This document shows positions 21,936 to 30,118 of a stretch of DNA of 64,000 bases, piece after piece. A program made the translations under genes and the position numbers. The number at the start of each line of letters is the position of its first letter. Positions within the stretch are counted from its first letter, which is position 1. Source of the DNA: Amycolatopsis sp. NBC_01488 (GTDB lineage Bacteria; Actinomycetota; Actinomycetes; Mycobacteriales; Pseudonocardiaceae); the NCBI RefSeq assembly GCF_036227105.1, contig NZ_CP109434.1:6606501-6670500 (forward strand). Direction: 5' to 3'. The notes beneath the pieces are model-generated. The model was not told where the DNA came from and did no database searches. It worked only from the letters and a program-made list of their open reading frames with translations.

Positions 21936-23345
21936 ATGGACTTCCACGTCAGCCTGGCCGGGCGCGGTGACCTGTCCGCCCGGATCTACCGGCAGCTGCG
22001 CGACGCCGTCCTGGACGGCAGGCTGCGCGCGGGGGAGCGGCTGCCGCCGACGCGGGAACTGGCGCGGCGCCTGGCGGTTTCGCGCAACACCGTCGCGGTC
22101 GCCTACGACCGGCTGACCGCCGACGGGTTCCTGACCGGCCGCGTCGGCGCCGGGACGTACGTCAGCGGTTCGCTGCCCGCGCCGAAGCCGCGCCGGACAC
22201 CTTCGGCGCACGGGCCGCGGCCGAAGGCGATCTGGCGGTCGCTGCCGACGCCGGTCGCCGCGGTCGCGGAGACGCCGGACTACGACTTCCGCGTCGGCAT
22301 CCCGGACGCCGCGCTGTTCCCGCTCGAAACCTGGCGGCGGCTGCTCGCGCGCGAATTGCGCGCCGCGGCGGGCTTCGTGCACTACGTCGACCCGAGCGGG
22401 CACCCGGGCTTGCGCGCGGCGATCGCCCGGCACGTCGGCGTCTCGCGCTCGGTGCGCGCCGGCGCGGACGACGTCCTCGTCACGCAGGGGGCGCAGCAGG
22501 CGCTCGACCTGCTGTGCCGGGTCTTGCTGTCGCCCGGTGACCGCGTGGCCGTCGAAGAACCCGGCTACCGGCAGGCGAAGCTGCTCTTCGCCTCCCACGG
22601 CGCCGAAGTCGTCGGAGTGCCGGTGGACGGCGAAGGCCTGGACGTCGCGGCACTACCGTCGCGGACGAAGCTGGTGTACGTCACGCCGTCGCACCAGTTC
22701 CCGCTCGGCACGCCGATGTCCCTGGCCCGCCGCACGGCGTTGCTGGCGTGGGCCGAGCGCGCGGACGCCCTCGTCGTCGAGGACGACTACGACAGCGAGT
22801 TCCGGTTCTCCGACCGGCCCCTCGAACCGTTGCAGAGCCTGGACCGCGGCGGGCGAGTCGCGTACGTCGGGTCGTTCTCGAAGACGCTGCTTCCCATGCT
22901 GCGCCTGGGTTTCCTGGTCGCACCGCCGTCGCTGCAGGACGCCTTGCGGCACGCGCGTCAGCTGTCGGACTGGCACGGCGACGTCCCGGCCCAGGCGGCG
23001 CTGGCCCGGTTCGTCGACGAAGGACTGTTCGCGCGCCACATCCGCCGCGCGACGAAGGTGTACGCGGAGCGCCACGAGCGTCTCGTGTCCACTGTGGACC
23101 GCGTGTTCGCCGGGCGGCTCCGGGTGGTTCCGTCGGCGGCGGGGCTGCACTTGTGCGCGCTCGCCGACGCCGACCTGGAGCCGATCGCCGCACGGGCCGC
23201 GGCCGCGGGCGTGGCGGTCCAGACGCTTTCCGATCTGTGCGGCGGATTCCCGGCGCCGGGGCTGGTGCTCGGCTACGGCTCGATCCCGGTGGAGAGGATC
23301 GACGACGGGCTCGCGGCGCTCGACCGGGCCTGGGGCGCCACGTAG
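21936..23345 (+). CDS. MocR/PdxR-type GntR-aminotransferase regulator
   Basis: A 469-residue fusion. It has a GntR winged helix (about 12-80: LSARIYRQLRDAVLDG, then PPTRELARRLAVSRNTV) joined by a linker to a fold-type I aminotransferase domain (about 110-465). The PLP-binding lysine is Lys316 in GSFSKTLLP. Such proteins sense PLP or an amine and often act as transcription activators. Divergent pairing with the MFS gene suggests that gene is the target. Its 3' end overlaps the convergent exporter by 73 bp. Confidence 0.9.
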   Translation: MDFHVSLAGRGDLSARIYRQLRDAVLDGRLRAGERLPPTRELARRLAVSRNTVAVAYDRLTADGFLTGRVGAGTYVSGSLPAPKPRRTPSAHGPRPKAIWRSLPTPVAAVAETPDYDFRVGIPDAALFPLETWRRLLARELRAAAGFVHYVDPSGHPGLRAAIARHVGVSRSVRAGADDVLVTQGAQQALDLLCRVLLSPGDRVAVEEPGYRQAKLLFASHGAEVVGVPVDGEGLDVAALPSRTKLVYVTPSHQFPLGTPMSLARRTALLAWAERADALVVEDDYDSEFRFSDRPLEPLQSLDRGGRVAYVGSFSKTLLPMLRLGFLVAPPSLQDALRHARQLSDWHGDVPAQAALARFVDEGLFARHIRRATKVYAERHERLVSTVDRVFAGRLRVVPSAAGLHLCALADADLEPIAARAAAAGVAVQTLSDLCGGFPAPGLVLGYGSIPVERIDDGLAALDRAWGAT

Positions 23346-24706
23346 TGGTCCACCCGCCGGCGGGCGGCGATGAGCAGCCCACCCGCCGACGTCGCCGCGG
23401 CGGTGCCCAGGACCAGGAGCCAGCCGTGGCGGAAGTCCGTCAGGTCCGGCGTTCCCGCGAAGATCGCTATCAGCACCGCCGTTCCCAGTACCGTGCCGAT
23501 CTGGCGGGTGGTGTTGACCATCGACGAGCCCGCGCCCCACCTGGCCGGCGGCAGGACCGTGCCGACCACGCCCGACAGGCTCGGCAGGATCAGCCCGACG
23601 CCGATGCCCGTCAGGAGCTGGCCGGGCAGCATCGCCGTCGCGTAGGCGGGCGTCGATCCCATGCGCAGCACCCAGATCAGCGCGCCCGCGCCGAACGAGA
23701 CGCCGCCGAGCGCGACCACCGGGCCCGGCCCGAAACGGTGCACGAACCGGCCGCCGAGGATCGACACCGGTACCACCATCAGCGGCCCCGGGGCCAGCGA
23801 CAGCCCGGCCAGCAGGATCGAGTCGTGCCAGAGCGACGTCAGGAACAGCACGTTGCCGAACAGCATCGCGGCGAACCCGGCGGCGAACACGCCGGTGGTG
23901 ACGCACGCGAGCCACAGCGTCGGCACGCGCAGCGCCGGCAGGTCCAGCACCGGCACGGCGTGGCGCGCCGACCGCAGCGGCACCCACGCGAGCGCGACGG
24001 CGGCGACCGCGAACGCGAGCAGCACCGGCCCGGCGGTCCAGCCGTGGCCGGGCGCTTCGACCAGCGCATAGGCGAGCGCTCCGACGCCGATCAGGAGCCC
24101 GGCCGCGCCGAGCAGGTCCGGGACGCCGGTGGCCGTGTCCCGCGACTCGCGCAGCACCCGCGGCCCGGCCAGCAGCGTCAGCGCGCAGATCGGCAGGTTC
24201 ACCAGGAACACCCAGCGCCACGACGCCTCGACGAGCAGCCCGCCGACGGGCGGCCCGAGCGCGGCGGCGGCGGCACCGACGGACGCCCACACGCCGACCG
24301 CCATCGGCCGCCGATGCGCCGGGAACGCGGTCAGCAGCAGGGCGAGCGACGTCGGCATGACGAGCGCGGCGCCGATCGCCTGCACCGCGCGGAAGGCGAC
24401 GAGGACCGGGATCGACGGCGCGGCGGCACACGCGGCCGAGGCGAGCGTGAAGACGGCGACGCCGAGGAGGAACAGGCGCTTCCGGCCGTAGCGGTCGGCC
24501 AGCCGCCCGGCCGGGGCGAGGCAGGCGGCGAACAGGACGGTGTAGCCGTTGAGCACCCAGGACAGCGTGGCGAGGTCGGCGCCGGGGAACGCGGCGCGGA
24601 TGCCGGGGAACGCGATCGTGACGATGAACGTGTCGAGGCTGGCGAGGAACGCCGCGGTCGAGACGACCAGCAGCACGAGGCCGGGCTTCGGCGCGGTGTC
24701 GGTCAT
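23273..24706 (-). CDS. MFS drug exporter, DHA2 (14-helix) type
   Basis: A 477-residue EmrB/QacA-type transporter with about fourteen helices. It has the DHA2 helix-1 motif (LDTFIVTIAFPGI), WVLNGYTVLFAA, motif A GRLADRYGRKR and motif C-like GPPVGGLL. The C-terminal tail of about 25 residues is encoded antisense to the end of the MocR gene. ATG at 24706 has an AGGAG site that lies beside a 7-bp-arm inverted repeat, so expression may be controlled at that point. Confidence 0.88.
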   Translation of the reverse strand: MTDTAPKPGLVLLVVSTAAFLASLDTFIVTIAFPGIRAAFPGADLATLSWVLNGYTVLFAACLAPAGRLADRYGRKRLFLLGVAVFTLASAACAAAPSIPVLVAFRAVQAIGAALVMPTSLALLLTAFPAHRRPMAVGVWASVGAAAAALGPPVGGLLVEASWRWVFLVNLPICALTLLAGPRVLRESRDTATGVPDLLGAAGLLIGVGALAYALVEAPGHGWTAGPVLLAFAVAAVALAWVPLRSARHAVPVLDLPALRVPTLWLACVTTGVFAAGFAAMLFGNVLFLTSLWHDSILLAGLSLAPGPLMVVPVSILGGRFVHRFGPGPVVALGGVSFGAGALIWVLRMGSTPAYATAMLPGQLLTGIGVGLILPSLSGVVGTVLPPARWGAGSSMVNTTRQIGTVLGTAVLIAIFAGTPDLTDFRHGWLLVLGTAAATSAGGLLIAARRRVDHYVAPQARSSAASPSSILSTGIEP

Positions 24707-24713
24707 GGCTCTC

Positions 24714-24736
24714 CTAGGTTTGAAAAGGCAACCTAG
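24714..24736 (-). promoter_or_regulatory. CTAGGTT-N9-AACCTAG operator or leader hairpin
   Basis: Perfect 7-bp arms at 24714-24720 and 24730-24736, separated by an AT-rich 9 bp, lie 8-30 bp before the exporter's ATG and abut its AGGAG site. The layout fits an HxlR- or MarR-type operator in the leader, or a hairpin near the ribosome site. Confidence 0.5.
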
Positions 24737-24994
24737 CGGGAGAAGGTGGGTTTCAACAAGAGACTGACGAGTTCAACGCGATGTAGGTCACTCGACGGCC
24801 GAGTGCGGTTCGGGACTCGGCCGCGGACCCTCGCCGGTTGCCACGGCAGGCGCGGAACGGCTGCGCGGCGCCGTCCGGCCGGTCGCGCGAGTGCCGGCCG
24901 GACCGCAGGATCTCGCCGTGGTGGAGCGAGCGCGGAGCCACCGCTCCGTGAGCGCCCTGCCGACGCCGGCTCGACGCCGCGAGCCCGAAGCGGC

Positions 24995-25465
24995 TCAAGC
25001 GGCCGCGGCCCGCGCCTCCGCCCGGGCCTTCAGCGCGGCCAGCGTGTGCTCGATCGACCGCGCGTTGTACCCCGGCCGATCCACCCGCCCGGTCACCCGC
25101 GGCCCCATGAACCTGCGCACCACCCAAGCCCCGCTGCGGTACCAGTTCTCCGTCACCAGGCACCCCGAGGCGCTCGGTGCCAGCACGTACTCCCACCGCG
25201 ACACCCGCGAGCCGAGCGGCGTCCGGACGTCGAACGCGAACCGGCGGTCCTCCTCGAACTTCACCACCCGGACCCGCGTCCACCACTGCAGCTCGCCGTT
25301 GCGGTTGCGGCCGCGGAAACGGGCGCCGAGGCCGGGCGGGTCGAGCCAGCGGCCGCCGATGTTCTCCGGGCTCAGCTCGCCCATCCGGGGCAGGTCGGTG
25401 ACCCACGACCACACCACGGCCGGGTCGGCCGGGACGTCGATGCTGCGGGAAATCGTCGGTTCCAC
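24995..25465 (-). CDS. SRPBCC (polyketide cyclase/START-like) protein
   Basis: A 156-residue protein with the SRPBCC pattern. It begins ISRSIDVPADPAVVWSWVTD, continues through W-x-D-P-P-G-LGARFRGRNR and a LVTENWYRS strand, and ends with a long Ala-rich C-terminal helix. The fold binds hydrophobic ligands; the ligand here is unknown. The GTG at 25465 is the only start that begins directly at the first strand. It is divergent from the bifunctional-nuclease gene with about 160 bp between them. Confidence 0.75.
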   Translation of the reverse strand: MEPTISRSIDVPADPAVVWSWVTDLPRMGELSPENIGGRWLDPPGLGARFRGRNRNGELQWWTRVRVVKFEEDRRFAFDVRTPLGSRVSRWEYVLAPSASGCLVTENWYRSGAWVVRRFMGPRVTGRVDRPGYNARSIEHTLAALKARAEARAAAA

Positions 25466-25563
25466 GCCCCCGACGGTGACAGCGCCGCCCCGCCCCGGGC
25501 AAGGAATCCGGGCCTGGTCCGCAGCCGAGGAGAGCCCGGTGAAAAACCGGGCAGGCGAACCGC

Positions 25564-25589
25564 GTTGCAAACCGGGCCATTCTGGGTAC
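25564..25589 (+). promoter_or_regulatory. possible SigB-type promoter
   Basis: GTTG at 25564, a 16-bp spacer and GGGTAC at 25584-25589 lie 36 bp before the bifunctional-nuclease start. The -35 deviates from GNNT at its last base, so this is a weak candidate beside better examples at 38-46 kb. Confidence 0.3.
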
Positions 25590-25624
25590 CTGGCGCGCGG
25601 AGGAGTACCTACACGGAGGGTGCG

Positions 25625-26137
25625 GTGGTCAGCGTGATCCCGATCGAGGTCGTGGGGATGGCCGTTCCGGTGCCGGGGGAGGCGCCCCTGATGCTGCTCC
25701 GGGAGCCGGACGGCGCGCGCCGCTGGCTGGCCATCATGATCGGCTACGGCGAGGCCGAAGCCCTCGTCCGTGCGCGCGAGCAGATCGCGCAGCCGCGGCC
25801 GGGCACCATCGAGCTGCTCGGCGACGTCCTCGCGGCGTTCGGCCAGGGCGTCGCCGCCGTCGAGCTGACCGAGGTCCGGGACGGGATCTTCTACGCCGAC
25901 CTCGTGCTCGTCTCCGGCACCCGCGTGTCGGCCCGCCCGAGCGACGCCGTCGCGCTCGGCCTGCGCCAGGGCGCGCCGATCCGGGTCGCCGAAGAGGTGC
26001 TCGACGTCGCGTCCGTGCAGCTGGAGGTCGAGCAGGAAGCCGAAGGCCCCGCCGACGTGCTGGACACCGAAACCGAGGTCGCCCGCTTCCGAGCCGAGCT
26101 CGACGGCCTGCGACCCGAGGACTTCGACGACCAGTGA
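25625..26137 (+). CDS. bifunctional nuclease family protein (DUF151)
   Basis: A 170-residue DUF151 protein with the family patterns VPGEAPLMLLREPDG, WLAIMIGYGEAEAL, a central TIELLGDVLAAFG helix, FYADLVLVSG and SARPSDAVALGLR, then a short acidic tail. Plant and mycobacterial members have nuclease activity in vitro; the role in actinomycetes is not well defined. The GTG at 25625 has GGAGG five bases upstream; a second GTG lies at 25634. Confidence 0.82.
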   Translation: MVSVIPIEVVGMAVPVPGEAPLMLLREPDGARRWLAIMIGYGEAEALVRAREQIAQPRPGTIELLGDVLAAFGQGVAAVELTEVRDGIFYADLVLVSGTRVSARPSDAVALGLRQGAPIRVAEEVLDVASVQLEVEQEAEGPADVLDTETEVARFRAELDGLRPEDFDDQ

Positions 26138-26161
26138 GGCTCGCGCGGCGATGAGCGGCCG

Positions 26162-26193
26162 CCCTCCCGCCGGTACATTCACCGACGGGAGGG
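26162..26193 (+). promoter_or_regulatory. inverted repeat holding the sigma-factor Shine-Dalgarno
   Basis: CCCTCCCG (26162-26169) pairs perfectly with CGGGAGGG (26186-26193) across a 16-nt loop. The right arm is the ribosome site for the ATG at 26200. The loop contains TACATT, which could instead be a -10 box; the repeat would then be a DNA operator. Confidence 0.5.
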
Positions 26194-26199
26194 ACGACG

Positions 26200-27168
26200 A
26201 TGCAGGACTTCGCGGCCCGCACCGAGCCACACCGGCGTGAGCTCCTGGTGCACTGCTACCGCATGCTGGGCTCGGTGCACGAGGCCGAGGACCTGGTGCA
26301 GGACACGCTGGTCCGCGCCTGGAAGGCGTGGGACGGCTACGACCCGGCCCGCGCGTCGGTGCGCACCTGGCTGTACCGGATCGCGACCAACGCCTGCCTC
26401 ACCGCGCTGGAAGGCCGGGCGCGGCGGCCACTGCCGTCGGGCCTCGGGCGCCCCGGCGAAGACCCGGGCGCGCCGCTGACGCCGTCGTTCGAAATCCCGT
26501 GGCTGCACCCGTTCCCGGACGCGCGCCTCGACGACCCCGGCCTGCGCCTGGCCCGCCGGGGCACGCTGCGGCTGGCGCTGCTCGCGGCGATGCAGACGCT
26601 GCCGCCCAAGCAGCGCGCGGTGCTGATCCTGCGTGACGTCCTGGAGTTCAGCGCGGCGGAGGTGGCCGGCTTCCTGGAGACGACGCCGGCCGCCGTCAAC
26701 AGCGCCCTGCAGCGCGCCCGCGCGGGCCTCGGCGGCCTGACGGCGGACGAAGTTCCCGAGCCGGACGACTCGGCGGTCGAGGCGGTCCTCGACCGGTACG
26801 TCCGCGCGTTCGAGTCCGCCGACGTCGCGGGCCTGGTCGAGCTGCTGACCGACGACGTCGTGCTGGAGATGCCGCCGGTGCCGCTGTGGTTCCTCGGCCG
26901 CGACGGCTACGGCCGGTTCCTCGAGCGGCTGTTCGCGATGCGGGGCCCGGACTGGCGGATGACGCGCGCGGCCGCCAACGGCCAGCCCGCCTTGGCGGCT
27001 TACTGCCGCGACGACACCGGCGCGTACCGGCTGCACACCCTGCAGGTGTTCACCGTCGACGAAGGGCGCGTGGCGCACAACGTCGTGTTCGCCGACCCCG
27101 CCGTGCTGGCGCTGTTCGACCTGCCCGCGACTCAGCCGGCGGCGCGGGCCTCCGACGGGCGGCCGTAG
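26200..27168 (+). CDS. ECF-type sigma factor with C-terminal SnoaL-like domain
   Basis: A 322-residue sigma factor. Region 2 is at about 5-70 (HCYRMLGSVHEAEDLVQDTL, RTWLYRIATNACL). Region 4 is at about 125-180 (TLPPKQRAVLILRDVLEFSAAEVA, TPAAVNSALQRAR). A SnoaL/NTF2-like domain follows (about 195-310). This is the SigG/SigX5 (TIGR02960)-like layout, in which the fused domain, rather than a separate anti-sigma factor, modulates activity; no anti-sigma gene is adjacent, in agreement. Its ribosome site sits in an inverted repeat. Its 3' end overlaps the convergent DUF2087 gene by 37 bp. Confidence 0.88.
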   Translation: MQDFAARTEPHRRELLVHCYRMLGSVHEAEDLVQDTLVRAWKAWDGYDPARASVRTWLYRIATNACLTALEGRARRPLPSGLGRPGEDPGAPLTPSFEIPWLHPFPDARLDDPGLRLARRGTLRLALLAAMQTLPPKQRAVLILRDVLEFSAAEVAGFLETTPAAVNSALQRARAGLGGLTADEVPEPDDSAVEAVLDRYVRAFESADVAGLVELLTDDVVLEMPPVPLWFLGRDGYGRFLERLFAMRGPDWRMTRAAANGQPALAAYCRDDTGAYRLHTLQVFTVDEGRVAHNVVFADPAVLALFDLPATQPAARASDGRP

Positions 27169-27605
27169 GCGCCGCCGTCGTTGCTGCGCTGCAGCAGGCC
27201 TTCGTCGACGAGGTAGCGGCGCAGGGTCGCGTGGTCGTCGTGGACCATCACGAGCTTTTCGCGGACGTCCTGCTCGGTGTAGAGGCGGCCGGGCTCGAAC
27301 CGCTCGGCGAGGTAGGCCAGCAGCGCCTGCCTCCGCTTGCCGGAGTGCGGGATCGCGACGAGCCGGCCGCGGTCGAACAGCGCGTCGAGCGGATCGGCCG
27401 GGGCCTTCGCGAGCGCCGCGCGGAACACCTCGGGCACCGCGCGGTAGCGGTCGCCGTCGACGGTGACGAGTCCCGCGTCGACCAGCCGCGGCACCAGCTT
27501 GGCGCTGCCGGCCGGGAGGTCGCCGGGCGCGGCGCAGATCCGGGCGAACAGCTGCAGGCGGGCGGGGTCCGCGAGGGCGGAGACCAGCGCTTCCGGGGAG
27601 GCCAT
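27132..27605 (-). CDS. DUF2087 domain protein with winged-helix front
   Basis: A 157-residue protein. Residues 1-75 look like an ArsR-type winged helix (LVSALADPARLQLFARIC). The rest matches DUF2087: IPHSGKRRQALLAYLAERFEPGRLYTE (quoted by its motif KRxxLLxxLxxxF), HDDHATLRRYLVDEGLL and a final Gly-x-Tyr-Gly-Arg. This is a probable DNA-binding regulator with unknown target. ATG at 27605 (MASPEAL) is the standard family start. It is divergent from the MarR gene across 76 bp. Confidence 0.78.
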   Translation of the reverse strand: MASPEALVSALADPARLQLFARICAAPGDLPAGSAKLVPRLVDAGLVTVDGDRYRAVPEVFRAALAKAPADPLDALFDRGRLVAIPHSGKRRQALLAYLAERFEPGRLYTEQDVREKLVMVHDDHATLRRYLVDEGLLQRSNDGGAYGRPSEARAAG

Positions 27606-27646
27606 GGCCGGAACGTACCCGAAAAGCCGGGCTCTGTCCCGAAAAG

Positions 27647-27680
27647 TCGACAGGCTCAACTTATCAGCCTACCCTGTCGA
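27647..27680. promoter_or_regulatory. operator-like inverted repeat, DUF2087 / MarR intergenic
   Basis: TCGACAGG (27647-27654) and CCTGTCGA (27673-27680) are perfect 8-bp inverted arms. A nested AGGCT...AGCCT pair encloses an AT-rich centre. The right arm ends one base before the MarR ATG. It probably binds the MarR protein and controls both divergent genes. Confidence 0.5.
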
Positions 27681-27681
27681 T

Positions 27682-28125
27682 ATGGGCTCGAAGACGGTTC
27701 CCGCCTCGGCGGTCGCGGCGGCGCAGACGCTGCGCGTGCTCGTCGGCAGGCTGCGGCGGAAGATGATGGACGCGACGGCGGTCGGCGACCTGACCTCCGC
27801 ACAGGCCTCGGCGCTCGCGCGGCTCGCGATCAACGAGCCGGCGACGGCGAGCGTGCTGGCCGGCGCGGAGCGGGTGCGCCCGCAGTCGATGGCGGCGACC
27901 GTGGCGGCGCTGGAGAAGCTCGGCCTGATCCGCCGCGAGGACGACCCGGCCGACGGCCGCCGCCAGCTGCTGTTCCTCACCCCGGAGGGCCGGGCGTACG
28001 GCCACGGCGCCCGCGCGTCCCGGCACGAGTGGCTGGCGCGGACCCTCGCGCAGCGGCTGACCGAGGACGAGCTGGCCGTCGTCAACGAGGCGCTGGCCCT
28101 GCTCGGCCGCGTCGTCGAACCATGA
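27682..28125 (+). CDS. MarR family transcriptional regulator
   Basis: A 147-residue MarR protein. Its winged helix runs about 45-110 (LTSAQASALARLAINEP, PQSMAATVAALEKLGLIRRE) and includes the wing DPADGRRQLLFLT. Flanking helices form the dimer interface. Its stop overlaps the next gene's ATG (ATGA), so it is co-translated with the MFS transporter it probably represses. ATG at 27682 lies directly after an operator-like repeat. Confidence 0.9.
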   Translation: MGSKTVPASAVAAAQTLRVLVGRLRRKMMDATAVGDLTSAQASALARLAINEPATASVLAGAERVRPQSMAATVAALEKLGLIRREDDPADGRRQLLFLTPEGRAYGHGARASRHEWLARTLAQRLTEDELAVVNEALALLGRVVEP

Positions 28126-29513
28126 CGACGCGCGGAAGCACCCGGGACGGCTTCGACCGCAAGCTGCTCGCCCCGCTGATCTCGGGCGCGGTGCTCAACC
28201 CGGTCAACTCCACGGTCATCGCGGTCGCGCTGGTGCCGATCGGGGTGGCGTTCGGGCAGCCCGCGTCGGCGACCGCGTGGCTGATCTCCGCGCTGTACCT
28301 GGCCACCGCGGTCGGGCAGCCGGTGGCCGGGCGGCTGATCGACCGGTACGGCCCGCGGCGGCTCTTCCTGCCGGCGACGGCGCTGGTCGGGGTGGCGGGC
28401 GTGCTCGGCACGTTCGCGCCGAACCTCGTCGTGCTGATCGTCGCGCGGGTCGTCCTCGGCTTCGGCACGTGTGCCGGCTACCCGGCGGCGATGCGGCTCA
28501 TCCGCGACGAGAGCGACCGCACCGGCCGGGACAGTCCCGCGTTCGTGCTCACCCTGCTGGCGATCTCGACGCAGACGATCGCCGTGATCGGCCCGGCGCT
28601 GGGCGGCCTGCTGATCGCCGTCGGCGGCTGGCAGGCGACCTTCGCCCTCAACATCCCCATCGCGGTCGCCGCCTTCGTCCTCGGCGCCCGCCGGTTCCCG
28701 AAGGCGGCGAAGCCCGCGTCGGCGGCCTCGTTCGACCTCGACGTCCCCGGCATGACGTTGTTCGCCGGCGGGCTCGTCACGCTGCTGCTGTTCCTGATGC
28801 ACCCGCAGGCGGGGACCTGGTACCTGGCCGTCATCGCCGCGGCCGCCGCCGCGGGCTTCGCCGCGCGCGAGCTGACCCACGCCCACCCGTTCATCGATCT
28901 GCGGCTGCTCGGCCGCAACGGCCCGCTGCTGCGCACCTACGGCCGCGCGCTGCTGGCCTACGTCGTGTCGTACAGCTTCATCTACGGCTACACGCAGTGG
29001 CTCGAGCACAGCCGTGGCCTCTCGGCGGCCGAGGCCGGTCTCGCCACACTGCCGCTGTTCGCGACCGGGATCGTCGTGTCGCTCGTGAGCGGCCGCCGCG
29101 AAGCCGTGCGGGGCAAGCTGGTGGTCGCCGCGATCGGGCAGCTCGCCGGCTGCGCGCTGCTGCTGACCCTGGACTCGTCGGCCGCGATCTGGCTGCTCGT
29201 GGTCATCGCCGTCGTGACCGGGGTCCCGCAGGGGCTGAACAGCCTGGCGCTGCAGAACTCCGTGTACCGCCAGGCGAATCCCGCCGACATCGCCGCGTCG
29301 GCCGGGCTGCTGCGCACCTTCGGCTACCTCGGCGCGATCGTCTCCTCCGCGCTGCAGGGCGCCCTGTTCGGGCCCGCCGCCGACACCGGTGGCCTGCACC
29401 ACCTCGCGCTGCTGCTGCTCGGCATCGGCGCGATCTTCCTGATCGTCACCGTGTTCGACCGATCCCTGAACCGAAGCACCACCCGCAACGAGAATGACGA
29501 GGACCATGACTGA
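28122..29513 (+). CDS. MFS transporter, multidrug type
   Basis: A 463-residue DHA2-like transporter with twelve or more helices. It has TAWLISALYLATAVGQPVAG, motif A GRLIDRYGPRRLF, GYPAAMRLIRDE and GPALGGLLIAVGGW. A MarR gene in the same operon suggests export of an aromatic or toxic compound that the MarR protein senses. It overlaps the MarR gene by 4 bp and the isochorismatase-like gene by 8 bp, so the run of genes from 27682 may be one transcript. Confidence 0.88.
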   Translation: MTTRGSTRDGFDRKLLAPLISGAVLNPVNSTVIAVALVPIGVAFGQPASATAWLISALYLATAVGQPVAGRLIDRYGPRRLFLPATALVGVAGVLGTFAPNLVVLIVARVVLGFGTCAGYPAAMRLIRDESDRTGRDSPAFVLTLLAISTQTIAVIGPALGGLLIAVGGWQATFALNIPIAVAAFVLGARRFPKAAKPASAASFDLDVPGMTLFAGGLVTLLLFLMHPQAGTWYLAVIAAAAAAGFAARELTHAHPFIDLRLLGRNGPLLRTYGRALLAYVVSYSFIYGYTQWLEHSRGLSAAEAGLATLPLFATGIVVSLVSGRREAVRGKLVVAAIGQLAGCALLLTLDSSAAIWLLVVIAVVTGVPQGLNSLALQNSVYRQANPADIAASAGLLRTFGYLGAIVSSALQGALFGPAADTGGLHHLALLLLGIGAIFLIVTVFDRSLNRSTTRNENDEDHD

Positions 29514-30108
29514 CCGGCACCCCACCCTCGACCCGGACCGCACGGCGCTGCTCGTGCTGGACTACCAGAACGGAATCGTCGGGCAGCTACCCGACACCGC
29601 TTCGCTGCTCGACCGCGTCACCACCGCGATCGACGACGTCCGCGGGCGCGGCGCCCACGTCGGCTGGGTGCGCGTCGCGTTCGAAGACGCCGAGTTCGAA
29701 GCCGTTCCCGAGACGAGCGTGTTCGCGCCGTTCGCGGCCTCGGCCGAACTCCGGGACGGCATGCGCGCCGACGCGCCGGGAACGCAGATCGCGGCCCCGC
29801 TCGCGCCGCGGCCCGAAGACGTCCAGGTCCGCAAGATCCGCGTCGGCGCGTTCACGACCACCGACCTCGGGCCGCAGCTGGAGAAGCGCGGGATCACGAC
29901 GCTCGTCCTCGCCGGGATCAGCACCAGCGGCGTCGTGCTGAGCACGGTCCGCGAGGCGATGGACCGCGACTACCGGATCGTCGTGCTGCGCGACGCCTGC
30001 GCCGACCGCGACCAGGCGACGCACGACTTCCTGACCGGCACGCTGTTCCCCCGCACCGCCGCCGTCGTGGACGTGGCCGGGCTCGAGGACTTCTGGGCCG
30101 TCCAGTAG
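29506..30108 (+). CDS. isochorismatase-like hydrolase, catalytic Cys replaced
   Basis: A 200-residue protein with the isochorismatase/cysteine-hydrolase fold. Asp19 is in LLVLDYQNG, and Lys is in VRKIRVGAF. The loop that normally carries the nucleophile reads STSGVVLST, so the usual Cys is Val143. Proteins with this change may act like EntB/PhzD-type isochorismatases, which do not use Cys, or may have lost cysteine-hydrolase chemistry. ATG at 29506 overlaps the transporter stop by 8 bp; ATG at 29494 is an alternative. Ten bases separate its stop from the FAAL start. Confidence 0.82.
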   Translation: MTDRHPTLDPDRTALLVLDYQNGIVGQLPDTASLLDRVTTAIDDVRGRGAHVGWVRVAFEDAEFEAVPETSVFAPFAASAELRDGMRADAPGTQIAAPLAPRPEDVQVRKIRVGAFTTTDLGPQLEKRGITTLVLAGISTSGVVLSTVREAMDRDYRIVVLRDACADRDQATHDFLTGTLFPRTAAVVDVAGLEDFWAVQ

Positions 30109-30118
30109 GTTTCGCTGC

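Noticed and set aside
29506..30108. Annotating as nicotinamidase
   Set aside because: The catalytic Cys and the metal-binding His motif of nicotinamidases are missing.
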